A stretch of 64,000 bases of DNA, taken from assembly GCF_016920785.2 (NCBI RefSeq), contig NW_024609884.1:81075346-81139345 (forward strand). Reading direction: 5' to 3'. This stretch comes from Ixodes scapularis. Taxonomy: Eukaryota > Arthropoda > Arachnida > Ixodida > Ixodidae. Below the pieces are notes generated by a model. It had not been told where the DNA came from and made no database searches. It worked only from the letters and a program-made list of their open reading frames with translations. Position numbers and translations under genes: made by a program. This document shows, one piece after another, positions 23,201 to 38,200 of this stretch (its first letter is position 1; the number at the start of each line of letters is the position of its first letter).

Positions 23201-26200
23201 GCACAGGTGACCGAGCAAGAGCGGGCACAGATGTTCCAGAGGCAGCAAGAGAGGGCCAACAGGGACTTGGAGAGGCAGAGGGCGGAGATTGACGCCACCC
23301 TAGAAGTGAAGGTGGGCCGCTTGGGTGCAGGCAACCTGTGGGTCGATCATGCGTGCACCGCGTTCAACACTACAGAAGTTCTTGTGAGAGCTCGGGAGTT
23401 GCCGGGAGTTGTGCCTGCATACTATGTATATGCAAAGCTAGTGCCATGCCTGTTTCAGTAACCTCGCCACACATGGATGAGCACGATAATATATTTGTTT
23501 GATGCCTAGGGCACTCATGGTCTGGAGGCACTTGACTGGTAGTCAGTGGTAAAATGCCAAGATGGTACAGTGGCCGCCCAGTTAGAGGGATTGGAAAAGA
23601 GGATTTTGATTGGGGAGAATGGTTTTGTTGGAGGGTTAGAATTTTGTTTAAAGGGCAACTCCGCTCAGTTCCGAAGATTTCGGGAGAATTAGTGATTTCG
23701 CATTGAAAAGCCCTAGGAAAAGACACTATGTTGTTTGCTTCGTGAAAAATGGGATATATATTTTTAAATCTAATTTTAAACACGAGTGGAAATCGAAACC
23801 GAAACTTCGGCTCCCTCCGGCAACATTGGCCTTGGGCCACCAAAAAAGGGCCATCACGTGGTATGAGATGTCATGTGATCTTCTACGCAACGATGGGAGG
23901 GTTTGGGGCAGGCGTGTGCCAGGCGCAAGTGTCGTCTGCACCGCACTCTTTGCTGCGTTTTAGTGTTTACGACATTCAACGACGTCTGCACAACTGCGGC
24001 ATAAGTCTGCGCACGTGGTGTCCATAGTGTGGACGAAACTCCGAGAGACAATAAATACAAACGGTGAGATGACGACGGTGGTTGTGACGCGGGAGACGGT
24101 GGTAACGCGTGACTACGGCGGGGGGGGGGGGGGGGGGCCAGACGGCTCCCAAGAAGCGCACCGCAGAGGCGCATTACGACAATCACGTGGACACCGCTGA
24201 ATGCTGAGAGGAAATGTTGCTGATGTCATCCGCTACGCTCGCCCGGAGAAGTAAAAACAAGCAGAAGGGGGCAATGGTGATGACGTTTAGTTCAATGTTG
24301 GCTATGCCCATGCCGTAGCCTTGACTGCGCTGTTGGTTAGGCCTGAATTTGCCCGCTTGAGTCTGCCGATTTCGGCAACTTGGCGAGTTACAAAGTTTGC
24401 CGGACTGTTTAAGAAATATTTAGACGGAAATGCTTCGTAATATTTCACGTGTGGTCTTCCTAGGTGATGCTGAAGAGGACTGCATTGTTTTTTCAAAACC
24501 AAAAATGAAGCGGAGTTGCCTTTTAAGTAAGAGTAATGCTATATTTCTGTATTATGTTTTTTTTTATTCAGGCTTGCCTGCTATTCAAACATACACCTTG
24601 TTTGAGGGAGAGTTGTTAGGAGCAGCAAAGTTGGGAATCTCTATTAAACTTGTGATTGTGCTGAATGTAGGTTTGAATTCTGCAAGTGACGTTTCTAATT
24701 TTCGAGACATTCACTCGTTTTGCAAAACGTATCCCACTCTAAGGCTGTTTCACATGGTGCTGTTTTTCGGAGAAACCACTTGTTTGTGTTCGGAATGATT
24801 ATAGGCCACAGAAGCCAATCTTTCCAACACCGATGAGGATGATGCCTCTGGCATTGCGTGCACATTTTTCGAAGAATCACTCCATAGGAATCGGCTTTAC
24901 TAGACCAGAGGTACTCAAACAGGGAGTCCCCCACCTTGAAGTGCCAAGGTCATCATAGACATCTTGGGTGTTGGAGGTCGACAAAAAGCATTTCCCACTC
25001 AAAGTTCTTAATTTTTTTCACTGCTTTAAATGTTTTCCCTCTGAAACATTTTGTTTAAAGACCCAGAATGAATATGGACTGCTGTCATGCATGAGTCTTG
25101 TGGGGGGGTCTTGCCTTTTTTCTTCAGTTTTAATGTTGCACTTATCACAATAAGAAAAAAAAAATGCAAAAGCATTCCAAAAAAAAAAAAAGAAAGCCAG
25201 CCACCACAGTGATGTGAATGTTTATATAGTCGGTCGAAATATTCAGGCCCTCTTCCTTGGTTTTTTTTTTAAAGGGCAACTGCTGTCGAAAATGACACCA
25301 AAATAAATGACTGGTATTGCTTTAGTGGCATGAAATAAGATCACAGCCAAAAAATTAGGTCAAAGTGAAGCCGCATACTCCACTAAAACCGATTTTAATG
25401 ATGCGACCAGCTGCTCTTTAGTGGATGGCAAGCGGGTTAGCTTTTAGTCAAGGAACACTGGCGCAGCTCCCTTGTGACGTCCCGTCGTAGTGGAGCTGAG
25501 GTTGATTGGTTGTGCTGCGTACCACGGCACCACGATGATGTCATGTCACGACTGTACGGTGATGATCAGTGTTGCCATCCTTTTAGCAGATAGTTTCGGT
25601 TTTGCCGTAGTCGCCCGAAACCAAATTTTGAGCCGTGATATTTATGAAACTGCACACAATATCGAGAAAAAAAAAGTATTATCTTGTAATTCAGAGACAC
25701 TGCCTTAGCTAAAAGCACTCGTAATCCCAAATTAAAAAATATTGACCAAAGTTGCCCTTTAACTAACACTTCCTAAAACATTTTTAAAATTGTTTCCAGG
25801 CAATTTATTTTGGTGTCAGAAGACTACCCAGTAAATATTTTGCTACAGCATCACATATATTTTTAATAAAGCAAAAAAATGCTACTGCTCGAAACCGAAA
25901 CTGGATGGGGGAGTACAAAGAAATGTATAGGAGGAGAGGCTTGTGGAAGTTACGTGACTACAGCCGACCACACTTTTGTTTTTCCCATTCTTTCTTTTTT
26001 TTATTCCTTTGGCAGTGCAATGCAGACGAAAAACGCGCACGTTGCACTTTGCATAAAAAAGAGAAAAGTCAAGCACTTCGTGCTTGATGTTTATGTATTT
26101 TTCAAGCTCTTAGCAATTTGTGTTCGTAAGGCGAGCAATGTCTTCAGCCAAGAGAAGGGGCGATGACTTGGCAATGTCTTCATGCATATGAGCTTGGTGG

Positions 26201-29200
26201 TTGGGCGTGTTGTACGGAACAATCTGTGTTGGTGGTCGTTAATGAAACAGAGTACTCTTGGTAGCCTCCTATCTTAACGCCATCTTCCTTATTCTATTTC
26301 CTCATCGTCATCTTCTACCCAAGTCCATAACAGCACATCTTCCCCTTTTAAAACTGAAGTCTATTTGCAGGTTTCACAACTCTCTCACTTTTTGTTTTGT
26401 AAGTACCCTGGCCAATGTCTGCCACAGAACTCTCTTTGGTGAGATCGGCCCCAGGCACTGGTTTTAGGTGGAATCTATTTCGGCGAAGGGTTTCTGTGTC
26501 GGTGTCCACGAGGTATGATCTCGGCGACTCCTCTGCAGATTGCACTATGCCTTGTTTTTGCTCATCGGTGATCCAGACGATATCACCTCTTCTCAGTGGT
26601 TCCCGTTGTTGTGCAGCACGTCGTCTGTCATAGTTACTTTTGCTGAGTTCTTCTTTCCCACTTTTCGAGTTCTTGGGTGTTCACAAGTTTCGGTTCCAAA
26701 GTGGAAGGAGCAGATGGTAGGGATGGTTCTCAGCTTGCGGCCCATAATCAGCTCGGCGGGACTATATCCATTGCCCAATGGTGTTGCACGGTAGGACTGT
26801 AATGCGATGTAGCTGTCGAATGTCCTTTTGAGGCTTTTCTTAATAATTCCGACAGCGCCTTCAACAAATCCATTGCTCTGGGGATATCTTGGACTAGAAG
26901 TCCTGTGTTCGAAGCCCCTCTCTCGGGCGAACCGATGGAACTCGCTTCCAGCCACACGTTGTAATTATGGTCCGTTGTCGCTGAACACCACTTCAGGTGT
27001 TCCATGTCGTGCAAAAATTGACTTAAAGTGTGTTATTACACAGCTCAAAGTAATAGAGTTCAAAAGTTCCATCTCTGGATACCTCGAGTAACAGTCGTCA
27101 CTAAAAGGTAGTTCCTTCCTGACAGATAAAATAGATCCATCGCGACCTTCCGCCATGGTCGTTCTGGAAACAGATGGCATCAAAGGCTCGTGTCGGTTGG
27201 ACTATTTTTTGATGCATGCTGAGCAACTGCGTACCATGTTCACAATCGGCGTTGAGATGCCGGGCCACCATAGAGTCTTTCGCTCAAGCTCTGCATTTGG
27301 TGATCCCTTCATATCCCTGGTGGATTTTCTGGAGGATGTCAGTGCACATGGCTTATGGGATAATGAGTCTGCATCCTCTCATGAGTAGTCCATCTTGAAG
27401 TGCAATTTCTGACCGATGTTGCCAGTACTCTTTACAGTTGACAGAAACTTCTTTCCAACTGGGCCACCCTTTTTCACTGTACCCTGCAAGCTGTTTGCAT
27501 GTAGTGTCCTTGGTCTGTCTTTCTTTGATTTCTTGAAGTCTCCTTCTCCATCGCAGGAAGGTCTGCGGTCACTCCCTTGATATAGGCAGCCACTTCTTGT
27601 TCCAGGTCGGGGTCTCCTGTTTCCTTTAGAGGCTGGCGGGACAATGTTTCTGCGGCAATCAGCGCTTTTCCTGGAATGTGTTTTATCACATGAGAATCTC
27701 ATCATTCCCATCTTCATTCTTTGAAGTCGAACCATGATGTCCGCTAGGTTCTTCGACGTAAAAATGGGCACTAGCGGCTTGTGGTCAGTTTCAATCTCAA
27801 TGTGAAGACCAGTCACAAAATCTTGAAACCTTTCACATGTCCAAACTACTGCCAGGCCCTCCTTCTCAACCTGTGTATACCTTCTTTCTGTCTCAGTGAG
27901 TGTTCTTGACGCGTATGCAACTGGTTAGTAGGATCCATCTGTCTGAAGCTGACGAAGCACAGCTCCCAAGCCGTATGATGAAGCATCGGCAGAGATCACT
28001 GTGTGTTTTCCTGGGTCAAAGAGCTTCAGCGCGGGACTCGTGGTCAGCGCGCGCTTGAATTCATCGTAGCTTCTCTGCTGTTCCGAATCTCAAACCCAGT
28101 GGCTCTTGGGGCTCAATAACGAATTAAGCGGGTAGGCGATGTGTGACATGTTCGGTATCAACTTTGTCAAATAATTCACCATGCCTAGAAAACTTCTCAG
28201 CTTATGAACAGATGAAGGAGGCTTCAAGTCCACAATGCCCTAACTTGGCACTGTCTGGACGTATTCCTTCACAGTCGATAACGTGACCCAAGAACTTTAC
28301 TCTTCGCACGCTGAATTCGCACTTGTCCAGATTGAGGCTCATTCCTTGAGCCTGAAGACGTTCTAGGACACGCTGCAGTCTGTCATCATGCTTTTGTTGA
28401 GAGTCGGCATAGATGAGCACATCGTTTATGTTGCGTACCACACCTTCGAGACTACTGAGGATTGCGACATCTTCTTTTGGAAAAATTCTGGAGCAGATGA
28501 TATTCCAAGAGGCAGTCTCATAAACTTGAATCTTTCGAAGTGTGTGAGGAACGTGGTTAAAGCTTGATACCCCTTGGTAAGCTCAAACTGCCAAAATCCA
28601 GAATTGGCATCAATTTTCGAAAAATAGCGTGTTCCAGCAAGCTGTTCGAAAACGTGTTCTCCTACAGGAAGTGGGTGAACTCCTCTTTCTACGTATTTGG
28701 TCAGTTCAGTCAGGTCTGCGCATATTCGAATGTCTCCGTTGCCTTTTCTTACTATCACCATTCCAGAGCCCCGTTCAGTTGGCTCTTCTACGGGCTTAAT
28801 TATTCCCATCTTGACCATTTCCTCGAGTTTCGTTTTGATCTTATGGAGAAGTGGAATGGCCACTCTTCGAGGTGTCATCAGTGCCACTGGTTTAGAATCA
28901 GGTCTCAGTTTGATCCTGTATGGAATCTTGACGTGGCCCAACCCAGAAAATAACTTCGGGTATTCTCTTTTTGGGTCCACAGTGTTGCCCCCTGAGGCAC
29001 CAACTTGATCAAGACGCTGAACGATGCCCAGTTGTTCACTTGCATCCCTCGGTAGAAGTGGCTGTTCTAGCTCTTCTACGACATAAATGTCGGTCTTGAA
29101 GGTCTTTTCTTTGTAGTGAAGAGTCTTATTCAATACACCAAGAAAGTCCTTTCAGGACTTTCTTGAAAAAGTCTTGGTGCATCCTGTCAGGAATGACGGT

Positions 29201-32200
29201 GACATCAGCACTGGTGTCAACTTTGAACGTTACGGGAATGTCTCGGATGTCAACCGCGACTTTCCATCCCTGTCCATCTAACGATGCCATGGAGCCAAGA
29301 AATGCCGCTTCTGACGTTGTTACTTCCCTGAGGGCACCAGAACTCCTGCAAACTAGTGAGTAGTGCCCAAGTTTCCTGCATTTGTTACAGGTTGCTTTTC
29401 GTGCGGGGCACTTATCTTTTTAATGGTGTGTATAGCCACACTTTGGGCAGATTTTGTCATGAGTTGATAAACCAGTCCGAGATAGTCGCTTCTTCATTTC
29501 GTGTCTTCCCCTTCCGTTGACTTGCCTCCTTTTTGAAGACTCTGTCAATGTTTTCACTTGGGGAATTGTGGAGAGCAACTTGCTGTTTCTCGACAGCTTT
29601 GGATTGTCAAGCCAGGTTGGTAGCCTTATCTAGTGTCAGTCCTGCATCCAGTTGCATTTTCTCCGACAGCTGATGGTTGAGGACTCCAACGACAATTCGG
29701 TCTCGAATCATCTCCTCGTGCAGAGCTCCGAAGTCGCAAGTCTTGGCGAGGCTGTGAAGAATTGTTATAAATTCTTCTAGCCTTCGTCTTCTCGCTGAAA
29801 GGCCGAAAGCACTTCCGCATACTCCGCCACTTTGGCTTCCGATAAGTTCAGTGAGAGGAGAATGTCGTCTTTGTTGCCCCTGAAGTATATTAGAGCGTTG
29901 ACCTGTTCTGACTCAGGTTTTGTGGGAAGGCCACTGATGATCTGAAAGCGTTCGAACCGGCGCTTCCAATGGGGCCAGTCATCTAGTTTTGAGAAATCCA
30001 ATTCCACAGGCGGTTGGCCCTGGAATGAGTTGGTGGCTGCAATCGACGGCGAAGCCATCGCTCACCGTTCCTGGTCGATCCTGGGTCCTTGTACTTCTGA
30101 CCATGCGTTGGTGGTCGTTAATGAAACAGAGTACTCCCGGAAGCCTCCTATCTTAACGCCATCTTCTTTATTTTATTTCCTCATGGTTGTCTTCTACCCA
30201 AGCCCATAACAGCACACAATCCTAATTGTGTTGATCGGTAAAAGATTTCTTTTTCGAAGCTAGACAGATTTGCTGGCATCGCAAACAACAGTTCTGAAGT
30301 GGAGGTCCCATGCCCGTCGTCCGTCACCTTCGCTTCGTTTAGCCGTCCAGCCTGCAAGACCTGCAATACGACGCCATGTTGAGAATTAAGCAGAGAATGC
30401 ACAGAGTGCTACCGGTTGTCTGTGCAACTTTTAATGCAAAAGCATTAACTGGTCTCATGGAGCCAGCTGACGTCATCAGCTTTGAAACCGTGCCAAAGGG
30501 CTCTTAAATCCTTCTCTCCAGCTCCCAGCTATGAAACCATGCGCAAAACTAGCCAACGGCACCTTTAACACTTCGGTCCCATTGGCCGGCGCACGTCGAC
30601 AAGGCTCCCAATGGCCGGTTGATGAAACTACCAACCGCTGACAGGTTGGCGCACGCTCGGTGGCTTCTGCTCGTCTCGTCGCCGACGAACATGCCGCCGC
30701 CTCCAGCATCCACATCTTCGGCTGTGCTATGGTGCCTGGAGTGCGTCTCCGACTGGTGTGTTTAGCGTCCTATCCCACCCATACATCAAAAGTGGTCCCA
30801 AAGCGGCAACAAATGACGTCACAGAAGCCGGAGTGTCATGCTGTTGCATGTCGTGATCCTGGCGGTTGGTCGTAGAATTGCTGGCGAAAAGCACGAGTGA
30901 ACACGAGTGTCGCTGTCGTCACGGCGTTCCAGGCGTCCCAACTTCCGGCTGCTTTAGCTTCCGTGGACTGCCGCATTGGAGAGCGACCTGCAGCAGAACA
31001 GGCGTCTTCTACATACACCGCAGCTTTTGGGACGCCACCAGGTTTGTGACCGGCGAAAGCATGACACTTGTGACGTCATCAGGCGGAAATCGAGGGACCA
31101 CTTTTTTGGACCCGGTAAGCACACCAGTCGGAGACGTGTTCCGGCACCGTAGCGGTGCTTCTGCTCGTCTGGACGCTGACGAAATGGCGCCGCCCCGGGC
31201 ATTTACACGATAAAGGATGCGGACGAGCAGCTTGCATGCTTTTGCATTCACAACTCATAAGAAGTGCTTAAATGTACCTCGAGCTTTTTTTTTTCTTCTT
31301 TTCCAATCAACGTATTTGCAGTTTTTTAGAAGCCACAAAAAATGGGTATCATATTTTTTTAAATTTTTATTATTGAGTGTGTGCCTCCGACGACCCACGA
31401 CTTTGATTATATTTGGTGTGTGTGTCTAAACCATAGAGAACGGCGCATGATCACGAAGAGGAGTGTGAGAACGACTCCATCCGGCCAGTTTTCGGGCGGA
31501 AAGAAAACAAATTTCGAGCAACAAATTGTGTTCTGGATAGTTGGGTCCTCATATGTCACGTACAAAAAGAACCCTTGGCAAGAATAACTACCCTGTCAGT
31601 GTCCCTTTAAAGGGGAAACTCCAGTCTCTGGGCTTTTTTCTTCATTCTTTTGGCCGAGCCCAATAAAAGAGCAGAAGCTTGTTTAGACTTTTGAACTGAT
31701 TTCAACTATCTGTTATTTTTTTAATTAGTAGGTTACTTCTCATGAGAATTATAATTAACCATACTTTGTTTCCAATAACAATAGAGAAAAAGAATTTTTT
31801 AAAAAAGGATGTTGTAACATAGGTACTACAAATTATGAAGAATGCAATGTTGGAGGCACTTTTTAGATGAACCATTATTAGTGACTTTAAAACATATTAA
31901 AGTTCAGTGCTTAAAGGGGCCCTGCAATCATATTTAAGCGTCCACCTTTTTTGGGGTTTCCACGTCTCTTGGGGTTCGCGCAAGCCAGCGGACACGGAGT
32001 GTGTAACTAAATATCAGTGCGTCATATTTTAACCGGACGACGCGGAAACCTCCTCTACCGACGAGGGCGACCTGCGGTACCGAAAATGCAAAAAATGTGA
32101 CGTCCTTGGTCCTGGGCTTACTACTGGTCAGAGCAGCTAAGAGCTTCTTTTTCGTCGAAATACAAAATATAAGTAGCGCAAACCATTTTTCAATTATTTA

Positions 32201-35200
32201 TAAAAGTAGTTTTTGTTCAGTATTTTCGATCAGAAAAGAAACGAATGCAGTTCATAAAGTACGGAAACAAGAAATGACCCGTCGACATACCCGGCACCAT
32301 GCGGTGGAAAAGGCGACGCATACTAGAGAGGAGTAGTGGGATCAGGCGCCGACACGGAAAGGTCCCAGATGTACGCGGCGGCGCTGCGGTTGTATGGACA
32401 GCAGGATCCGACCGGCTCCGAGCGTTCCGAAGGCCTTCGGCGAGAAGCTTTGTGTTGCAGTTTGGCCGTTTCGCGGTATGGCAACGGGAAGTGGCTCCCA
32501 TTCTGAACTGACCTTTACCCCGTGTTTGCTGTCGTTTGTGGCCAATGAAGTGTCATGCCGAATTAGAGTTTAATCGCCCAGCAAACGCAATGAGAGCCGC
32601 TCTGGCCACCCGCTGCATACAGCCTATTTAGAACATGCTTTAGTGGTGCCCTCTCGCGCCGTCGACACGGAGTGCGGCAGGCGTGAGCGCTCGATGAGCT
32701 CACTACGCCTCCTCTAGTGCACGGCCACTCAAGCAACCAAGGACGTCATGAGGGAGGTTATTTTTTGCTTGTTTTTGTAATTTTAATTTGCCCATAACTT
32801 TTAAAATAAAGCGAATTTCGAGAAAAGAAGTTTCATCAAGTTACTACGTTCAGTGTGCTCAGGTTGGGTGCAAATTAAAAACCAGTAAAAAAGTCCTTGC
32901 AGGGCCCCTTTAATGTGTGGCTACCAAGCAATAAAACATTATTTCAGTTAAAAATTTTCCTACACCTATATTGAAAAATTTGCTTCCAACATTGCATGCT
33001 TTGCCCATTAAGCTACATGGTGCTAGAAAAGTTCTTTCTTTCTGCCCTAGATGTCAAGATAGCCCTTCAGAAAATTTGTGAGGAGTCCGAAATTTGTGTT
33101 TTGACAAGTGTTGTTTTAGCATCAGCTTCAGTGCAATTTCAGCCTATATAGATATTATAAAGTGATATTAATATTAATCTTAAGATGAGAAAATCTCGAA
33201 TATTAATCTTCAAAATAAGAAACTTGGCAGATAAAAAGAAAAATAGCTGCAAGAGAACCATGCACGTCAACCACTTGACCAACCATGGGCAACGGCTCTT
33301 TTATATATAAATGGAGCTCAACACCTGTCCCATAAACCTCTGTAATACGAGACAGGAATAGCAATATGTCGAAAGTCATGTCTAAACTCGTACTAAAACC
33401 TTTGTTTCGATGTTTCACTTCTCGGTTTCAACAGATAGGCCGCGTGAGTGGAACTTGGGGAGTAGTCGGAGCTAGATTTGGTGTCCAAAACAAATAAAAC
33501 GTTGATGAAAAAAAAAAAAATCACTGAAGCAATTGTGAATAACAAATGTGACTGCACCAAATGTCGACTATAGTGCTAAAATGTGCACTATTATTCTCAA
33601 TATTATTAGCGCTCCTCTTTGGACGCATGTCATAGTGGTCGCAGACAGCCGACTAGAATCTGCGCTTGCCGCTCTTGAAGCTATTCCAACTGGAGAAGGA
33701 TACTCAACTCTCAGCACACGGCTATAAAGTTTTCCGAGCTTAAGTGTGATTGTTTCACGCGACACTAGTTCTCTCGGCACACAGCTTGTGCAAAAGCACC
33801 TTGACCTGGCTGGCCTCCATTGCTGCCACGGAGCACACTTTTTTTCTCCCACGAAAAACAAGGGTAAAAAAAAGAAGCTTTTCCCGGCACTGTTCCTACA
33901 ATCTACCGTGGAGCACAGATTGCTACCCATTGCAAAGGAACTTTCAACCTTGAAGCTGTGAAATCTCGATCGCTGATGCCCGGAAGGCCACTTCGCTGCT
34001 GCCCCGGGTTGCTCGTTCGCCTGCCTGCCGGTGACGTACGCGGGTAGGGAAAAGTAGGGATTTTTCATTGTTGCCAGTAGAGTCGCCTCTTGGAACCCTT
34101 GTGGCCGGTGTAACTTGAAAATTCAACTACGGTACTTCATGGAAAATCTTTTTTTTTTTTTTTCAGAAAATATTTTGGCTATTAGTTGAGAAAGGGTTAT
34201 TGATGCGGTGTGCCCATTTCCAGCCAAATTAGAGACTATAAAAAAAATGGTGGAATTCCCCTCAAAGGTTGACCAATGAGCAGAAAGGAGAAAACTCCCT
34301 CAATTCCTCCTTTCCATTTGAGGAAGAGGGAGACCCTCCTTTTTGCAGGGAATAGCTCAGAGACTCGCTCCTGTGGGGGAGAGGAGAGAAAAGTGTGAGG
34401 AAATGGAGAGGAGGAAACGGAACCGGTTTTCTTCCCAGCAGAAGACTAGTCTATTCGCGACTCCAGCAAAACGGACGCCGCCAAGCGGGAAAACCGGGAA
34501 CCAGCCGGTCCAGGTCGCTCCGCGCCCCGCCGCGTCTGTGATGGCTTTCGCGGACGCGTGCTGTCGGCGCGGCGGCGAGCAATGTAATTTGACGAAGGTC
34601 CGAAAATTTCATAAGTTTGCCTGAGCGTTCATTAGTGTGGTGGAGCCTCAGTAGATTGTTTCTTACCATCACGTGTTTGAAAGCCCGTTTATTCCACAAC
34701 ACACGATCGCGTGCTTTCAATTTTTTGGATGGGGAGGAATCACGGAAAAACGTTTTGATTTCTCGTCTATCTCTAATCACGATCAAAGTGACGACTGCTT
34801 GGTAACTGATAAGCGGTTTCTTTATAAGGATGTAGAACAGTAGACTGAGGTCGACAGACGAAGTGTTTCACTGGAGGGGACACCAATGTTGCAGTCAAGT
34901 GAATGGGAAGGTTGGATAGCTGCTTTCCTTGAGTTTGGTTGTGCTCGACTAGCTTCAGGTTAATTTGGGCCACTAACGCCGGCCGGTGCGTTGGCTATTC
35001 ATCTTGGCGGCTTTTCGCCGAAAAAGACCGCATTGAAGGAGTTGGGCTAATTTCGCAATTACTTGATTGATTAATGAGGGAAATTATCTGCTTTCAAAAG
35101 GTCGGGGACGCGTCTCGCAAAGATAGAAGCTGTCACGTCATTGGGATCTATCGCGCCTCCAATACGTATAACCCCTGTCAAATCCAGCAGCAATATACGT

Positions 35201-38200
35201 CTACATTGCTCAAGTTGACCGGCCACAAAAAAAAAAAAAAAATAATAATACTAATTTTATTCGTTGAGGATTCGAAGTCAAGTTCAATGCAGAGAGGTGT
35301 GAGTGAATCTCCGATGAAGACTCTCCTCACCTTGTCCGCATTCGTCTCCGTTCTACCGGCTAGAACCATTTGGCTAAGTTTAAGTAGTATCTCTCTGTCT
35401 GTTAAATATACTTTTATTCAGCAGTTCACCCTAATAGTTAGTCAACTAAGTTCATATTTCAACCCGAAGAACATCCTAATATCGCTTTAGTGGGACCATA
35501 GTACGTAATATAATACATAACCGCATATTCATCAAAATGACTTCTCGATTGCTACTAAAACCTGAATTGAAATACGAGTATCAGCTGCTTAGTGAAGTGC
35601 CAGCGAGTTGACATGCTCCTTGGCTCAAGAAGCGCTTGCTTAATTTTCGTAATTTTCCTGCAGCCTGTGTTCTTGACCGAGCACACGACTGCAGCTGTTT
35701 CTTGAAACGCGGACAGGCACAAAAGCTCAATTTCGCGGACAGGCAAGTCGCATGATCGAGGCATGCGAGTTAGCTGAACATTACTTTTGGTGGAACAATT
35801 TCGTAGCCCTCGCCGCTTTCCTTAGATGATCAAAACTAATTAGAGTCTATCACCGTTTCTCCGGAGCCCATAGTTTCGGTTTTGATCGAAGTCTCCGCAG
35901 CGAAAGTTTGACATGAAAAGAACAAAAAACACCGGCAAAACAAAACTATGCTCGGCAAGTTTATGCGCACCGGCTAAACTTAACTGTCTCAGTTCAAATA
36001 CCCATAAAATTTGGCATTCAACAAAAGAATAATTGTTAAATTGAATGCGCCACCCATTCAGGCGGCCTGGCCGAGCCGACGCGACCTGGACTCAGCCGCC
36101 ATGTTTGTTTGGTGGTGGCGCCCCCTATAGGTCGCTGGAGTCGCGAATAGGTCGGCCTTTAGGACGGGAGTTGAGACTGTCATTTTTAAACTGTCTGATG
36201 GGGTGTCTGTGTTTGTTAGCAGAATATGGTTTCGTTGCTGTGGTTGGTGAGCTGAAAAAGTGTGCAGATCTTTGTACTAGACTATGAACTCGTTGTAAGG
36301 ACACTTGAAAATGTTTAAGGATATTTGGCAGTTCAGCCTCCCTCGGCTCTTGGCTGTTGTATATTTCCCCGTTGAAGCATTGACATCTGAGGGGAACGAT
36401 CCATTATCCAAACATTCTTGATGAAAAACCTCATCCTAGAGTCTCGGCAGTAGTATCGGCAGCATTGCCAAGGCTAGCGAAGATCACGGTTTTTCACTTT
36501 CTCCTCGTGTGCCAGTTTAGATAGTGCTTTTATTGCGGCTGCCTGATTTTTGCTAATTTTATCGCAAAGCGGGTCGGTCCCGGGCAGAGTTTTCGATCGG
36601 ATTACCTTGGGCAATTTTGGTTTCTTGTGGATCTCATGAAAAAGAGGCTTCTCATGGGGCGGTTATGTTTCGGTTCTCTTCAAAAGAGGTTGGATTAAAA
36701 GGCATTGCTTCCTTGTGCATCTTGCTCGCAGTTGGAGAACCAGAAGGAAGCCTTCGAGCAAGAACTGCAGCAGCAATTGCGTAGACAGGTGGCAGCCCAC
36801 ACGGAGCACCTCAAGGAGGCCTTGGAAGACCAGCGGCACGACCTAGACCGTGCCTTTGGGCAGGCAATAGAACGCAAGATCATTGAGGAACGGAGCCGTC
36901 ACAATGCGGCACTGGCTGCTTCGGTCGCTAAGCTCCAGGGCATGGAGGGCTACCTCAAGGGTGAATATTCTGCTTTTTTCGTTTGGACTTGTGCTGTTTG
37001 CTGTGTCACGGGAGTTCGCCTTGTTTCACGAGCCATGGCTGTCTTTTAAATTGTTTGAGCTTTCTGTAGCCTTGCTGGATAAATTATACAAAGTTTCTTA
37101 TGACAAAAATAAAATTTCATTTGCAGCTTGATCACCTTGGAAATTTTAAACCAGCTTAATGATTCCGAGTAATTATTTTTCCCGATACAGAAGTACCTTT
37201 CCTTCATGCCAGTTAAAAATCACAACTTTTCCCTCTTCGTCGTTAGTACAGTCTGAAAGTTTGGGAAGGAAAACCCAACTTTTACCAGGTATTTGGCAAA
37301 TTTTAGAAATCTAAAAACAAAGAGCCCTTCATAAACAACTTTTTTGGGGGAAAGTTTTTCGAATTGATATAGAGTGCATGAATGTAAACTTTACAAACAT
37401 GCTTATAGCTACGGTATTTGGCAAAATTCAGAAATCTAAAAACAAGGAGCCCTTTATAAACAACTTTTTTGGGGAAAAGTTAATTGAAGAGAGGTAGAGT
37501 GCATGAACGTAAACTTTACAAACTTGCTTATTGCTGCACAAGACCAGAGAGGCACGGCATTCGTGTCTTGCCTTGAATAACTTGTGCACTGTTTATGAAC
37601 AAGGCGCACGGAACTGCTTTCCTACGGAGGTCGTGTATAGCCTGTCTGGAGAAGGAGCTTAATATTTAGAGAAGTAGGAGGAAAGGAAAATGGTACAAAA
37701 ACGTTCAGCCTTTCCACTCTTGTGAAGAAGGAAGAGCAGCGGAGCAGGTACTCGATACACTGCCGCAACGCGCACGCGCCCGTTTCCCGCTTCTTCTTGT
37801 TTGACACGCCAACCAATCATGGATACGTCTCCGGTGAACCAGAGTCGGTCGCACACAGCGCACGTGACGCCAACAGGTAATCCACGAACTCCCTCCGAAA
37901 CCTCACAGTCGTGCCCGGGATTTGTTCAGCCGGCGTGGAGTGCTGTCGTCGCTGGGCCTCGCGCTTACGCTTGGCGTCCGTGGCACGATCATCGTCCATG
38001 GCGTTGGCCCGCCGGTGCCCTTTACATCGCTAATTCTGTTCTCGGCGGAGGCTCTCCAGGCGAGCGATGTGCTCTTTGGCAAGGGACTCTGAAGCGTTCG
38101 ACGCAGTGGAAGTCGGGGCGAGAGCGGCTTTGCGGCGGTTGCGGACCCATTTGCGCTGCTGCGTGCGTCGCCGCTCCTTGCTCAGCCAGTCTTCTTTCCC

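Larger units (their letters stand above)
26225..30216 (-). mobile_element. Ty3/gypsy LTR retrotransposon, full length, decayed
   Basis: The element is 3992 bp, with two 113-bp LTRs (26225-26337 and 30104-30216) and a perfect 5-bp target duplication CAATC (26220-26224 and 30217-30221). Coding runs on the - strand in the order gag, zinc knuckles, protease, reverse transcriptase, RNase H, integrase. A primer site starting TGG directly abuts the 5' LTR (inside 30103), and a purine tract (AAAAGGGGAAGA, - strand) abuts the 3' LTR at 26338. Frameshifts and stops interrupt every domain, so it is inactive. The LTRs differ at about 10 of 113 positions by eye. It lies antisense in MIC60 intron 12. Confidence 0.92.
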
